From Branchiostoma floridae (taxonomy: Eukaryota > Chordata > Leptocardii > Amphioxiformes > Branchiostomatidae): DNA of 64,000 bases. Location of the stretch: the NCBI RefSeq assembly GCF_000003815.2, contig NC_049984.1, positions 26,468,656 through 26,532,655 on the forward strand, in the 5' to 3' direction. Position numbers and translations under genes: made by a program. This document shows positions 32,297 through 43,404 of this stretch, piece by piece. Position 1 is the stretch's first letter. Each line of letters starts with the position of its first letter. The notes under the pieces were generated by a model. It ran no database searches, was not told the DNA's origin, and worked only from the letters and a program-made list of their open reading frames with translations.

Positions 32297-33245
32297 CCCT
32301 ATTCAGACCGGGGGGGGGCTTTTGAGGCCCGCGGCAACTTCGATGTCCTATAACGCTAGAACGGCTTACGCTAGAGCCACCAAATTTGGTGAGTTTTCCT
32401 AAAATATTGTTGGCAAAAAAATTGCGAAGTTTGAAAAATTTTCGATTTTTTCGTGTTGCCATGGCAACCGATTGTTGACAGGCTGTTTTGCCAAAAATCA
32501 CTATTTTTGGTTCTAACAATGTATTTTTCATATTTATTTGTTATATCACTGCTATTTTGTAACATAAATAAAATCTTATATTATTTAGCATATCTTTCAT
32601 AATTATATATGCATAAATTATGCTAATTTGATGACGTCATCAGCCCAAAATCCAAGATGGCGGACCGTATGGCAAGATCAAGAATAACAAGCTAATTATC
32701 CCTCAGAATTTGTAACTACCTGGTATTTTTTCATCAAAAACCATCTAAATGAATGAAATTAGTCTATTTCCATTGCCCTTTGTGATTATTTGTTGCAAAA
32801 AAAGGATTTTTAAAAATTCAAGGTGGTGGATATAATATGGCGGAGCCCAACTCGTATCTTAGATGTGCATGACGTCATTTTGTGACGTCATTTTGACGTT
32901 ATCGATGTTGCTATTGGCAACACAAGTCGTAATAAACATTATCATTCTGTTATCTGCACTTGTTGTTGCATTTTTTTAGCAAAACTTGAAGTTTTCTGAG
33001 AAAAACCCTTTTTTCATGGGTCCGGCCAATATAATCAAATTGATGACGTCATAATTACGTCATCTTACGTCAACGTAACGTCAAACGTCAAATACTTGTC
33101 AGATATTATGTCGATATTATGTCCTGAAAATTTGGTGGCCCTACGGCACGTCGTTTTAGAGTTATAGGACTTAGAAATGGAGGGCCTCAAAAGCCCCCCC
33201 CCCCGGTCCAGGGATGACCAAAAAGCCCGGTCTGAATAGGGTTAA
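32293..33245 (+). mobile_element. piggyBac-like MITE with TTAA target duplication
   Basis: The element starts TTAACCCTATTCAGACCGGG at 32293 and ends with the inverse, CCCGGTCTGAATAGGGTTAA, at 33245. Terminal inverted repeats extend into CTTTTGAGGC (left) and GCCTCAAAAG (right) around a G- or C-run. TTAA flanks both sides. The 0.95-kb interior is non-coding, AT-rich and contains four TGACGTCA palindromes, a GCCATGGCAACC palindrome and a CCAAGATGGCGG segment. The element is non-autonomous and would need a piggyBac transposase in trans. Confidence 0.92.
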
Positions 33246-33493
33246 GAGTTGCAATGTAAACATTAACTCTTGGGAAGAAACTGCTCATGATTGAACAGAC
33301 TGGAAGAGAGTGTAAGTCAGGAATCATGGCCTTTGAATCGAAAAGAGCTGCTGCCATACATGAGAAGAAGGAGAGGAGGAAACAGGGCTCTGTGCCTGTA
33401 AGCTCGAGCTCCTTCATCTGCAGCACCTGCGGCCGCTCCTGCGCCTCCAGAATAGGACTTCACTCCCACATGAGGAGACACCTGGACAAGTGA
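33242..33493 (+). pseudogene. LINE ORF2 C-terminus with C2H2 zinc finger, downstream of the MITE
   Basis: After the MITE the frame continues NLKSCNVNINSWEETAHD, shifts by one base near 33292, and goes on to FESKRAAAIHEKKERRKQG and a terminal zinc finger ICSTCGRSCASRIGLHSHMR (C-x2-C-x12-H-x3-H) before the stop at 33491. A C-terminal C2H2 finger is usual in this LINE group. The two halves join exactly at the shared TTAA. Confidence 0.8.
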
Positions 33494-33539
33494 CTGGCTG
33501 CCTGCCTACTCATCCGTCGACAGCCGACAGGAGAATCCA

Positions 33540-34040
33540 TCATGAGTTCGATCCACAGTCAAGTCATACCAAAGACTTTAGAAATGGTACATGCTGCTTT
33601 TATTAGCACACATCATTTGGGAAAACTATAAGAGTTAAACACACACCACTACCTGTAGACTATCCCCCTGCTGTAGTGAGTGTAGGGAGCTGTGTGGCTC
33701 AGGGTTACAGAAGCGGAAATGAGTGCTTAGAGACGTCTCTCGGATAGGACGTGAAATGGAGGCCCCGGCTTTTGGGAGAGTCACACCTCATGCACTTTAA
33801 AGAACCCACCACACATTCGAAAAAGAGTTGGGGCATACCCCGGTGTGTGATGGTACAAATCCTTCCATCTGGAGTTGGTGATTTGCTACAAATCCCCCGG
33901 ATGGAGGCCTGGATAACCTCCATAAAGATTAGCCACACGGTGCGTGATTTACATCATTCACCCGGACGAGAGACCTGGCGCATCCCCGTATTGTAGAAAG
34001 GGTATGTCACCCCGGAAGGGGCGGTATAACTTTAACGGTG
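33540..34040 (+). mobile_element. tRNA-derived SINE, copy 2 of 3 (5' truncated), with extended tail
   Basis: Starts within the head at CATGAGTTCGATCCACAG and continues GTCATACCAAAGACTTTAGA and CACACACCACTACCTGTAGA. It ends in a longer downstream portion than the other copies (GGACGTGAAATGGAGGCCCC to about 34020). It follows the LINE stop by only about 50 bases, so the LINE 3' UTR and SINE may share sequence. Confidence 0.65.
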
Positions 34041-34600
34041 CTGTGACTATGATTGCTCTTGAAAGTCAGTAGTGCCGGCACTATGCCAAACTTGCATGGC
34101 ACAAGTTCGTACCGTAGGGCATGACCTTGGAGAAACGTAGTTATCATTTCATCTGACCTGGACGAGATTCAACTTTTATGACTCTTTTTATGAACTTCAA
34201 TACCAGAGGTGATGACGTAGATAATTCATATGGGCAACCTCACGCGATATAATCCTATATTTGTAAAGATAGTTGCGGGCCATTTTCGAGGCATGAACTA
34301 CGACTTTATGTACATCTGTGATTTATAGCAGAGATTACTAGTAAACTCATACTGTGGAAGCCAGCACACGGGTATACTATACACATGCTGAGCGACCTTG
34401 ACTTACCTATATATACTACTTTAGACCAACTTGCTCGTGATGTAGGGTTGCGGGCCCAGATTTCTACAAACAATCAAGGCCACTTTTATAATATCAACCA
34501 TGGTTGCCTCATATGTTCATGTGCCACTGTCTTCTAGCTTCCAGCCCTTTATGGCAAATATTTTGAACTGTCCTATATTAAGTTCATCAACTATACGGTT
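34041..34600. other. Unassigned stretch
   Basis: No gene or boundary recognised. Confidence 0.4.
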
Positions 34601-34639
34601 AGTTGTAAAATAATCCTTCACCGAACAAAAGTAGTTTTT

Positions 34640-35235
34640 ACTGCTTTCTGGGTTGGAGAGCCACAAGGACATTACAATGAATGCACCAGCGGTACATACA
34701 AACTTCCTCCAATAGATGGAAAGAAAACGGTAGACATCGTAGTGTACACAGTCATCACCGTACATGTAGTATAACTGCGACGTTGCTTTTATGCTCTACC
34801 TTTCTTTTCAAATTCTAACTGTAAAGTGGATGTCAATCACCGTTGCGGTTATGCGTAGGCCTTGGCATTGACCTAAAAAGGGACGGTTAAACTTGGCGTT
34901 AAATGGCGGTATGCACTTATCTATAATTGAGTAACGTGAAATGCATAGTGACAGGGCGTAAAAGAATATTCCGATCTTCTTGCCGGTCAGGCAATCGCTA
35001 GCTGCAAGTGGTATCTTAGATCTGACAGTAGCTGACGTGCACTTTTGACAATGATGAATGTATTAGACGTAAGCCATTCTGTAGGCTTTAAAGTGATGAG
35101 GCAAGAAAGATGGTTGTCAGTATATATAAAAATATAATATATCATACTACATGTTGGTTGATGGGCGAACGTGCCAAGAGGTCTCTCGTTTTTTTTACAC
35201 ATCTTGAAGAAAGTTTGTTAGCACTACGGGGCCAT
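34640..35235. repeat. Dispersed duplicate, copy B (paired with 29.4-30.0 kb)
   Basis: Matches copy A in order and orientation, with some extra sequence near 34800-34860. The right boundary meets a SINE head, as it does approximately in copy A (CAAGTTGCCAAGCGGGTAGT near 30005). Confidence 0.85.
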
Positions 35236-35490
35236 TTTTTCAGTGGGTGGAGTGTTCGACTTACAATTGGTAGGTCATGAGTTCGATCCACAGGAAAGTC
35301 ATACCAAAGACTATAAAAATGGTACATGCTGCTTTTTCTACTTAGCACTCCGTATTTGCGAAAGAGTATGGAAGTTGAACACAGACATCACTACCAGACT
35401 AGCCCCCTGTAGTAATGATTGTAGAAAGCTTTGTGGTCCAGGGCTACAGAAGCAGAGATGAGCGCCACCTGATGCACCATTTGGTGCTGG
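35236..35490 (+). mobile_element. tRNA-derived SINE, copy 3 of 3
   Basis: The head reads CAGTGGGTGGAGTGTTCGAC..GGTAGGTCATGAGTTCGATCC, with a B box GAGTTCGATCC. The body has GTCATACCAAAGACTATAAA and CACTACCAGACTAGCCCCCT. It is immediately followed by a truncated piggyBac-like MITE. Confidence 0.75.
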
Positions 35491-35506
35491 AAGGACTTTA
35501 ACTTTG

Positions 35507-35698
35507 ACCTAACACTATTCAGACCGGGGTGGGGCTTTTGAGGCCTGCGCCAACTTTCATGTCGCATTATGCGAGAATAGCTTACGGTAGAGCCACCAAA
35601 TTTGTGACTTTTCCTAAGATTTATTTGACAACAATGTCACAAAGTTTGAAATAATGGTTTATTTTTGTTGTTGCCATGACAACCCTTTGCTTACAGGC
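35507..35698 (+). mobile_element. piggyBac-like MITE, second copy, left part only
   Basis: Starts CTAACACTATTCAGACCGGG and continues CTTTTGAGGCCTGCGCCAAC and TAGAGCCACCAAATTTGTGA, matching the left 190 bases of the 32.3 kb MITE. The flanking TTAA has become CTAA and the terminus CCCT has become CACT. It runs into an assembly gap. Confidence 0.85.
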
Positions 35699-35798
35699 NN
35701 NNNNNNNNNNNNNNNNNNNNNNNNNNNNNNNNNNNNNNNNNNNNNNNNNNNNNNNNNNNNNNNNNNNNNNNNNNNNNNNNNNNNNNNNNNNNNNNNNN
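35699..35798. other. Assembly gap (100 N)
   Basis: This is a run of exactly 100 N. It falls inside the second MITE copy, so the break may reflect a repeat-induced join. Confidence 0.99.
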
Positions 35799-37900
35799 AA
35801 TAAGTTTATTACCTTCATTAAGTATTTTCACAGCATGGAAAAAAAATATATCCCCGCGCTGTAACAAATTGTATTTACACACCAGAAAATGGAAACCACT
35901 GTACTCTTTCTAAATGCCACATGATTATTGCCACATGACAACTGTATTGTACATTCCGTATGTATTACCCGTATGTCTGTCTTTGTTTGGTATATAAATA
36001 AAGTTTAAAAACAAAACAATATGGTCAATTGTGCTACGAAGGGAATCTGTTTGGTGGAGTATCCAACTCCCACTGACGTTTTAAAATCCTATCTTCATGT
36101 ATTCAAGGCTAACTGCCTCTGGAGCTTTGACTGTCAAAACTTGGTACAAAAATGGACTGTAAAGTCCTCTCGACTTCGCTCTTGTTATTTTCTTGGCCCG
36201 TTAAGCCCCAAAAACGCCTGCCGATATAGAGTATCCATTTTCTTATCGGCGAAACCCGGCCTATTGATTTTTCCGTTGTTTTCTTTTCTTTTTCAAACAG
36301 GCACAATGAGAAAAAACGGGTTTGTACCGGTACGATGTACCGATTCAATTGCTGGTATATTATAATATGTGTGTTTAATCCTATGTTTAACCTTCCTGGC
36401 CACTTAGATTCATACTGAATGCAATCATTTGGCCATCTTTTTATTCGCGCGCTCGCATCAGTTTTTGCGTTCTTTTGATGGCATCCATATAATCAAATCA
36501 ACATGGTCTTACGTGTATCGATTTTTTTAAAGAGTGATACTTCGAAAACCCCCCATGTAACCCTCGGTGTGCTGCATACGTCATCCATCCAGCCGCCACC
36601 GAATACCCTCTCCAGATGAAATATACACAAGCGCCGCCATAAAATAGTGCAGCCAAAAAGGGACCGTGCAATTGATATGCGGTTTCATTTGATGCTTTTG
36701 TTTGCTAATGACTATTAAATGAATTTTTTAGTAATTGTTAACGATGTAAGCTGTATGTAAGTGATTCATTTAAAGTTCAGCAGCATTCCAGATGCTTACG
36801 CGCATTGATACAAGAGAAGTGTTTTTGTACTGTGCAGAATCCACGCATTGTAGGGCGGCCATTGTGAGGTGAGGGTCGGTAGATAACGTTTGTCTTCTTA
36901 TTTTACTTCATTGTGCCTCAGAAATATTTCTTGGTATCTTATAGTATAGCTGTACATTGCAGTTTGAAACTGAAAAAAAATATTAACGGTGAGGAAAATT
37001 GGTTTTGCTGAGGGTAATGGCGGCCTTTTGTGGGGGAAATTTCTGTCCTTGAAAACTCAGGGCCGAAAGGATAAAGTTTGTCTGAAATCCTCGACGATAC
37101 CGGCGTATTTGAAGCACACAACCTTTTTTTTTGGTTACAAAACGAGGTTGTTGACGATGTTTCAGTGATGTTTGTGTGTGTGAAGGTCCGTTTCTGTTAC
37201 CGAGTCCTGTAGCTACAGAACAAAGGACCGGGGTGGCGTGGTCAGGTCCTACGGGTTCTTTGTTCTCACAGGGTTTTATATGTAAACCGTCTTGGAAAGG
37301 ACAGAAGTTACTGAGGTGGTATCCAAATTTGAATTAAAAATTTAAAGTGCTACCAAATTTGTAATGTCCTCAACTTGATTTTGAGATGTACTGTGCTCCA
37401 GCTGAAGTTAAACCTCGGTATAATATATTGTAATAGGAACTACGCTAGTCTAAAAGATTAGAATGGGTACGGGCATGTATATATATACATCATGCTCAGT
37501 CACAATTGTTTGAGAAATTATGTGTAATGTATTTAATTGTACGGTCTCGACTGCTGATGTTGTGCAATAATAATTAATATGAATATTTCTGTCCCACAGG
37601 TCCAGAGATGCCACATGGGTCTAGTGATCTTTGAGGTGTTCATCACCAAGTGTGGAATCATCTTATACCTACTGCAGGATGCTGAGACAACACAACCAGT
37701 CCCTTGATGGGAACAACAGTAGCTGTTGCAAAGTTATCTTCTGTACACATCCAAATATAAACAGGTGACAGAGCAAAGCTATTGGCAAAGGCAGGACATC
37801 CAGCTTATTCGGGTTCTGTTAGTCAGGTCTTAAAGTATTACAGCTGTCAAGCCTCTTGGAAACCCAGACTTCGGGGACTGTGCCTCTGGCTCAGTAGGGG
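35799..37900. other. Gene-poor stretch
   Basis: No confident gene. At 37600-37707 a plus-strand segment follows a good acceptor (TCTGTCCCACAG) and reads VQRCHMGLVIFEVFITKCGI before ending in a stop; it may be an exon remnant but has no recognisable family. Confidence 0.4.
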
Positions 37901-37912
37901 CTTGTTCAGCTA

Positions 37913-38118
37913 AGTTAGATGGGTTTGCTGGATGTCAAGGCCACAAATAATGTTAAGTTCCTTTTGCTCTTGTTCCTGATGGTACTTTGCCTCAGCCCGA
38001 CCTAGAGATGATCCCGGTAAACTACTGCCAATATTGTTGTTCTCCGCTTGTTTTCTTCCTCGTACGCCTCGCTGGCAGTAGCCACTTTTTCTGCATTGTA
38101 GTCTGATCAGTGTCTGGG
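37913..38118 (-). pseudogene. Possible terminal exon, unknown protein
   Basis: After acceptor TTTATATCCCAG (minus strand) the frame reads TLIRLQCRKSGYCQRGVRGR then a Glu/Gln-rich tail (KYHQEQEQKELNI) to a stop at about 37913. A Cys-rich motif similar in spacing to transposon-associated C-rich repeats may be the remnant here (CRKSGYC). Family not assigned. Confidence 0.35.
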
Positions 38119-38734
38119 ATATAAAGTAAATATGGGTTATACAGTAGTAACACCAACCCTGTCCTAACATCTGGAGTGGTGATTCCGCCTTAAATGTTCC
38201 AGAAGCCTAAATCCAGAGAACACTTCATTTATGTATTCACTGAATTTAAAACAAGAGGTATATAAAACTGAAGCATGCGCAATTTTGGCATATACTGATA
38301 CCCCGAACAATCCTCTGTGGGGGAGATCAAATCTGATGCTTCCCTTAGAAACTTGTACTTCATAGAACGCACCCGCAACTTCTGAAATTGGTAAAAAAAA
38401 CACGGAATGGATATTTCGGGATGCCGTTTCTGCGTAACGGGTCTCCTCGGTATTCCAGACCTTCCCTTAAAGTTGAGATTTCCCCACCCTCGTTGGGTCT
38501 GTACATACTCATTTCAGGGTATGCAGCGCAGTGCTGACCCTGACCTCTTTTTGTTCATGTTCAACAGCCCGAAAAATTAACATGCAATTTTGAAAAGTAT
38601 ATTTTTGAATGTTTGTAGCATTGTGCTCTGACTTTTTTTCTTTTCCTATTAAATAATCATTGTAAAATAACATTGTTATACAAGAATGAGATTTTGTTAA
38701 AGTTGGGTACCAAAGTTTCAAGCAACATACGTGG

Positions 38735-39850
38735 TACAACAGCATGTTTTGTTTGTTGGCCTCCTCTTCCTCTATTCTTGCAATGTCTTGTTGTCTTTTA
38801 TTTGTCATGGTTTCAAATACCCACTCGAACTTGTCTCTCAGTTTCTCGTATGCCGCGAACCTGACTTGTTCCAGATACGACAAGAATGTTTCGACGAGAG
38901 CGGCCGGATCCCCCTCTGAGATGAAGCACTTCGGTTCCGTGAATCCTGGAACGTTTCAACAGACGCAGACGCTGAGGAGCTCGTGAACGGCCTCCCATGT
39001 CATTTTCGGTGTTTGTTGACCCGAGATCGATTTTAATAAGCATTCTATATCATACATTGGCCTGTATGGATAGTAACGATCTTTCTCTTGTATCAGGATT
39101 CCTTCGTCTTGTAACTCTTCGAAAATTGTACGCTTCACGCCCCACCTGGATACACGTATTTTGTAGTTCCGGTGCATGTTCCCTCGTGCCTGTTTAGATA
39201 CCCGTGTGTGTGAACTTCTGACCACACTTGCAACAGGACAAGGAATTTGCGTATTTTTAAAACTCGGTGAAGTAGCTTAAGTGTTCTTCATACAAATTTA
39301 GATAGATGGCGTCTCTGTGTATCGCCAAGGGGCGCCTGATCAGTTCTGCAAATGTACTTTGATCTTCATCGTCTTGGTGTAGGCGATACAGGTGTACATT
39401 GACGCCAAAGAGTTATTCTATATCGCGAAGTTCATTCAGCGTCACCCCTTTGAACTCATCCCGTGTCTTCCCGACATGCCATAGGTACCTCTCGAGCAGG
39501 GATTTGGCGGTCTTATCCAGGAGACGATGGCTTTGTTGTTGATAATATAGTCTGGCAAAGAAAGTCTGAAGCGCCTATCGGGTGTTCTATAACTTACTGA
39601 CGTAGAATGTTGCATTTGTAACCTTGCGCACTACAATATTAGAGTTGGTTCTCTACTGTTTTGCGTATTCCAGAAAACCGTATTCCAACGTTCCAACATA
39701 TTCGCGTTCGATCCCGTTTTCGTTTTCCACTTACATTGGCTTCTCTAGAAAAATGTGATTGTTCCTGCTTGAGTAGAAATATCTCAATTCTCCCGTTTTC
39801 AAATTCATGGCCATCAAGGCACCCATCTTCTCCTCGTTAAGGATGAAGAC
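38735..39850 (-). pseudogene. Polinton/Maverick-type family B DNA polymerase, N-terminal region, decayed
   Basis: Minus-strand frames line up as one decayed protein: an N-terminal region (TGELRYFYSSRNNHIFLEKP), FKGVTLNELRDIE and then LFGVNVHLY, AIYLNLYEEHLSYFTEF, a Cys-pair zinc-finger start (LSCCKCGQKF), RTIFEELQDEGI, and YYPYRPMYDIECLLKS, which fits the Exo I motif (D-x-E) of family B polymerases. NVPGFTEPKCFISEGDPAAL and FEWVFETMTNKRQQ follow. This order occurs in large invertebrate proteins that carry a protein-primed DNA polymerase, as in Polintons and related virus-like elements. At least four stops and a frameshift near 39215 inactivate it. The polymerase catalytic domain is not in the window. 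Confidence 0.6.
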
Positions 39851-39861
39851 AAGTAGAAACC

Positions 39862-40450
39862 TCACATCCCTTGCGACTCTTTTTGAGGCTCCACTGTGGC
39901 GAGGCTGGCTTTATCTGTGTAGCCTGCCTCTGCAGAGAGGGCCGCACTGAAGGTGTACAGATGGTCCTTCAGAACGCTGGGAAGGTAAAATTTAGCATCG
40001 TTATGCAATATGCCAATCCTCTTGGCCAGGGTGTCTGGCAGGTCACAGTACACCTAGTCCTGTCGGAGTTGTTGAAGCGCCAGGCGGTTGTGGCCCCGGG
40101 TCCCTGAACAACTTCCTTCGTAGGCGCCCTGTACGCTGGTGGAATGTGTCCCCGAGATTTTGTCGGCTTCCCCTGCGAACTTCCTTGATCTCTTCTCTGC
40201 TCATAACCATCTTCTTAATGGTTCGGCCTAACCAGCAGAAAAACGTACCCAATCCAGCACAGCCAACCCCATGCGCAGGCCGTAGTTGAGGTCTACGAAA
40301 AAGATCCTTTTATCCACATACTGTAGACAGGAGCTATTGAAGGATTCGACGTACAGGGTGTCCACTGAACTGCTCGTCTGCCGCACCACAACATGTGAAC
40401 TGAGTATGTTTCTGTTGCAATATACATAGTAATACAGGTACAAGAAACCA
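39862..40450 (-). pseudogene. Unknown coding remnants upstream of the polymerase
   Basis: Minus-strand segments LYVESFNSSCLQYVDKRIFF and VDLNYGLRMGLAVLDW (possible membrane segment with the following GTFFCWLGRTIKK), then VYCDLPDTLAKRIGILHNDA and FYLPSVLKDHLYTFSAALSA, are in frames broken by stops. They look like real former protein. They may belong to the same large element as the polymerase. Confidence 0.4.
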
Positions 40451-40454
40451 TAGG

Positions 40455-40642
40455 TAGTCCCAACCTGCTTGTAAAGTGATGGCCTCCAAGCAGTCTAAGA
40501 GGGGCTGCCCCTTTGGCGAGTATTTATCTTTAATAGTGTGGTTTTCTGGAACCGTTAAGTCATGACTGGCACAGTGGAAATACGATGCTCTGGCTGCAAC
40601 CATATGCAAATTAGCTGCGCAACCATTCTCGACTCCTGTCAT
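40455..40642 (-). pseudogene. Possible exon remnant, unknown
   Basis: The frame reads ANLHMVAARASYFHCASHDL, then NHTIKDKYSPKGQPLLDCLE. Protein-like composition, no assigned family. Confidence 0.3.
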
Positions 40643-41038
40643 ATTTCCATCATCATTTAATTAAAGCACTGAGCTCTGCAGTTGCCTGGGTTGAGATTTA
40701 GTATAGTTAGATCTTTATGTATGGTGCCACAGAGCGTTTTCCCAGTCATTTTGTTGCATTGTGCAAACGCTAAGCAAGAGCAATCACTCTAAAGGTTTCT
40801 GACAGCTGTATCGTAACGGCTGCTCAGCTGGTAGCAATGGTAGCCTTCTTTTTTTAATATTGATAGGGATTTAGAATGTGTCCTCTTGACTATTGGCCTC
40901 AGAATGGTTGTGTTTGTAATGCCAACACAACACTGAGAAGTTTCCATGGTCTAATTCTCACATCCTGACAAATACATTCAAGTATGATATAGCACACTAT
41001 ACCTAGAACCTGCATGACACAATGTATTAGATACATAC

Positions 41039-41270
41039 TTTCTATAGCGTCCAGCACGTTCTTGTTTAGCTGCATCTTGCCGTCCCGTGCCCCCTTGCTT
41101 GTGAATGCTGTGTAGTTTGTTAGGTAAATCTCTTGGTGGAAGAAGTCAAACAATAAATGGGTGAGCTTCCTTCCATTGTGGCTTGCCCTGTTGACCAGAA
41201 CCAGCAGGTCAGCGTTGCTGATGAACACACCTGTTCCAGGATACAGCTGTCTGTCTCCAGGGCTGGGTCC
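41039..41270 (-). CDS. BEN-domain exon
   Basis: The exon is bounded by a good acceptor (TTCACTGCAG/GGACC) and donor (AGAAA/GTATGT) on the minus strand, 232 bases, entering in phase 0. It reads GVFISNADLLVLVNRASHNG, KLTHLLFDFFHQEIYLTNYT and LNKNVLDAIE. This matches the BEN pattern: a helix, then KLTRLLL-like and F..EEL, ending in LD...AI. BEN domains bind DNA or chromatin proteins and are found in host regulators and in some mobile elements. No stop interrupts it. Flanking exons of the same gene were not established. Confidence 0.55.
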
Positions 41271-41274
41271 CTGC

Positions 41275-41998
41275 AGTGAATATGATTCAGGTAAAACAAA
41301 ATTAGACATAAAACCACAACTTAAAAGCATTGCAGACAGGAATGATAAAACAGTCAACTATGTATGCTAACTGATGCTAAGTTTATTCTACAACTGAACA
41401 GGACATCACTCAACACTCTTACTGCAAGCAACCAGTAATCTGAATTGTTGCACAAATTCTAAATATCGGAGACGGCTATATTACTATGAGCGGGCCTAGC
41501 TCGCTAGGGACCTGCTGACACATAGCGAACATTTTAAATGTAAGACAACGACTATATTTCGTCCAAGCCTCGGTCAATGTGACCGGGTCAACTTTGACTG
41601 AGTCAAAAAGCACACGCGACGCCCTACCTATTTTAAAATCGGCCAGCGATCAAGACATTTGCAACAAGTTTGACCGAAGTTAATCGATTATGTGACAGGA
41701 TATATAGATTTATCAACTTGAACTTGAACAATGCAACTTTTTCTCTCTTCTCGGTAGCGCTTAATCTGACCGTTCCTCCTAAACGAGTATGCTAAACTCT
41801 GTCTCGTCTCCAGACTGTCCTGCACTGCGGGGAGATCACTGAGTACCTGGCAGACAACCTGTTTGATCAGCCATGCGTCCTTGACTCATTTCCCAGGTGC
41901 TATGTCTTTCCAGGTGTTACGGCACATCATTTGTAAATGTCAAAATGTATCGTTAGAGTGAGATGATAGAATGCTACGAAATTGGCATGGAATGTGCT
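41275..41998. other. Unassigned stretch
   Basis: No gene recognised. Confidence 0.4.
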
Positions 41999-41999
41999 A

Positions 42000-42615
42000 C
42001 TAAGAATTAGCAAGCTGGCGGTAGTCTTTAAATGCCCTCTTCAGCGTGTCTAAGATTTTCTGGGGATCCCCCCGGTCCCCTGGCTCTAGAACGTTAACCT
42101 CCTGTTTCTCTTCCCCCTCTGAATTCGTCCAGATCAGATTGTTAGGGAGTACATCCCCCATGTGTTTAAGGCCCCCCTCTACCTCATCTAGCCAGTCTTC
42201 GAACGAAAGTGATGCGTCGCCCCCCGAGAACTTTGGCAGGTTCCGATCAGTGTGTACAACTATTGTGGGCTGTCCATTCGACAGGCAAGATGTGGAACAA
42301 CGGTTCCGGGGCGGAGATGGAGTTCTAGACCGACGTATGCAGAGTGGAGTTAGATGGGGTACGCGGAATGAATCCATATGGTGGCAGTGGTCCCATATCT
42401 GGTCCCATATCTGGAGTGTATAGAGGGTCCCTTACTCGGGGTCTTCTCCCGGACACGTCGGACGGTTCCATGTACTCGTCGTGAACAACCCCGGGCCTAC
42501 TCTTGGGGTCTCCCCCTCCGCGCCTATCTGCGACCTCATCTCCTCCCTTATTCCTTCTAGCTCGGACCTGACGTTCCCAAGACCGACCGCCATATTTCCG
42601 TTTATGTCCATACAC
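42000..42615 (-). pseudogene. Retrotransposon gag fragment, copy B
   Basis: An upstream Arg/Pro-rich region (GRRPRVRDPLYTPDMGPDMG) passes by a frameshift near 42370 into the capsid-like core: VVHTDRNLPKFSGGDASLSF, EDWLDEVEGGLKHMGD and DPQKILDTLKRAFKDYRQLA. This is a Ty3-like capsid N-terminal region. Homology stops at about 42003, so protease, RT and integrase are absent here. It is the better preserved of the two gag fragments. Confidence 0.7.
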
Positions 42616-42619
42616 CCAT

Positions 42620-43180
42620 GTGAAGTTCTACTTTACTTTCCGCCGTCTATCCCCTACTATAGTAGTCGCTTTGGTTGTGGTCCCCCGTGACTGGTGTATA
42701 TCAGCAAGGGCAACTGTCTCAGTAGGAGTGACAATGACCCAATACCGAACGGCCACGTGACTGGGGCGTCTCTGACCTTCGCAAGATATATTTTAAACAA
42801 TACGTTCCCCCCTCGGCCAACCTGTTTCCTATCTCATCTAACTCGAAAGGGTGAGCGAACCAGATCACGCGGAAGAAAGTACCCAGAAAATTTACTATCT
42901 GCCCTTGCACTAGGATGTAGTACCGGCGTCGTGCCGCAATAGCAAGGGCTAATAAAACGTCACTCGCGTTACCCGGGGCGACCGCGATCAACAGTGCTCC
43001 GCTCGGGCCTACCGACATGAGCTATCCTTCAGTACTGGTTCAAAGATCCTTCCTATCTACCTCTGTCATCCATTCTATATCCTTAAAACCACAATTTCAA
43101 TACTAACACATAATCTAAATCACACACAAATGCTACCTAAACATGAATACAACCTGTCTACAAAAGTTTACTAGGACCGG
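42620..43180. other. Unassigned stretch
   Basis: A 99-codon minus frame (42719-43018) has hydrophobic segments but no motif. Confidence 0.4.
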
Positions 43181-43184
43181 GCCA

Positions 43185-43315
43185 AGACTGTGCAACGCGG
43201 TTCTGCTCCCCAAACAACAGTACATGAAATAGTTTTTGTTTTCTTGATACGAGTTGTCCAGCTGGAGGTACAGGTAGGGCGGTAGACGACCACCCCTTTC
43301 GCGGACCCTGGCTCA
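43185..43315 (-). pseudogene. Transposon-protein motif fragment (LQLDN...ENKN)
   Basis: On minus, RLPPYLYLQLDNSYQENKNY is similar to a motif I associate with large multi-copy invertebrate transposon-like proteins. Short, and identified from memory of pattern only. Confidence 0.4.
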
Positions 43316-43404
43316 GTCGGCTGCTTAATATTCTACAGTTATTACCTCTCAGTTCTGTTCGACAACAATCCGCCACACTCATGGCAGAATGTGTGGCGTC
43401 GGTC

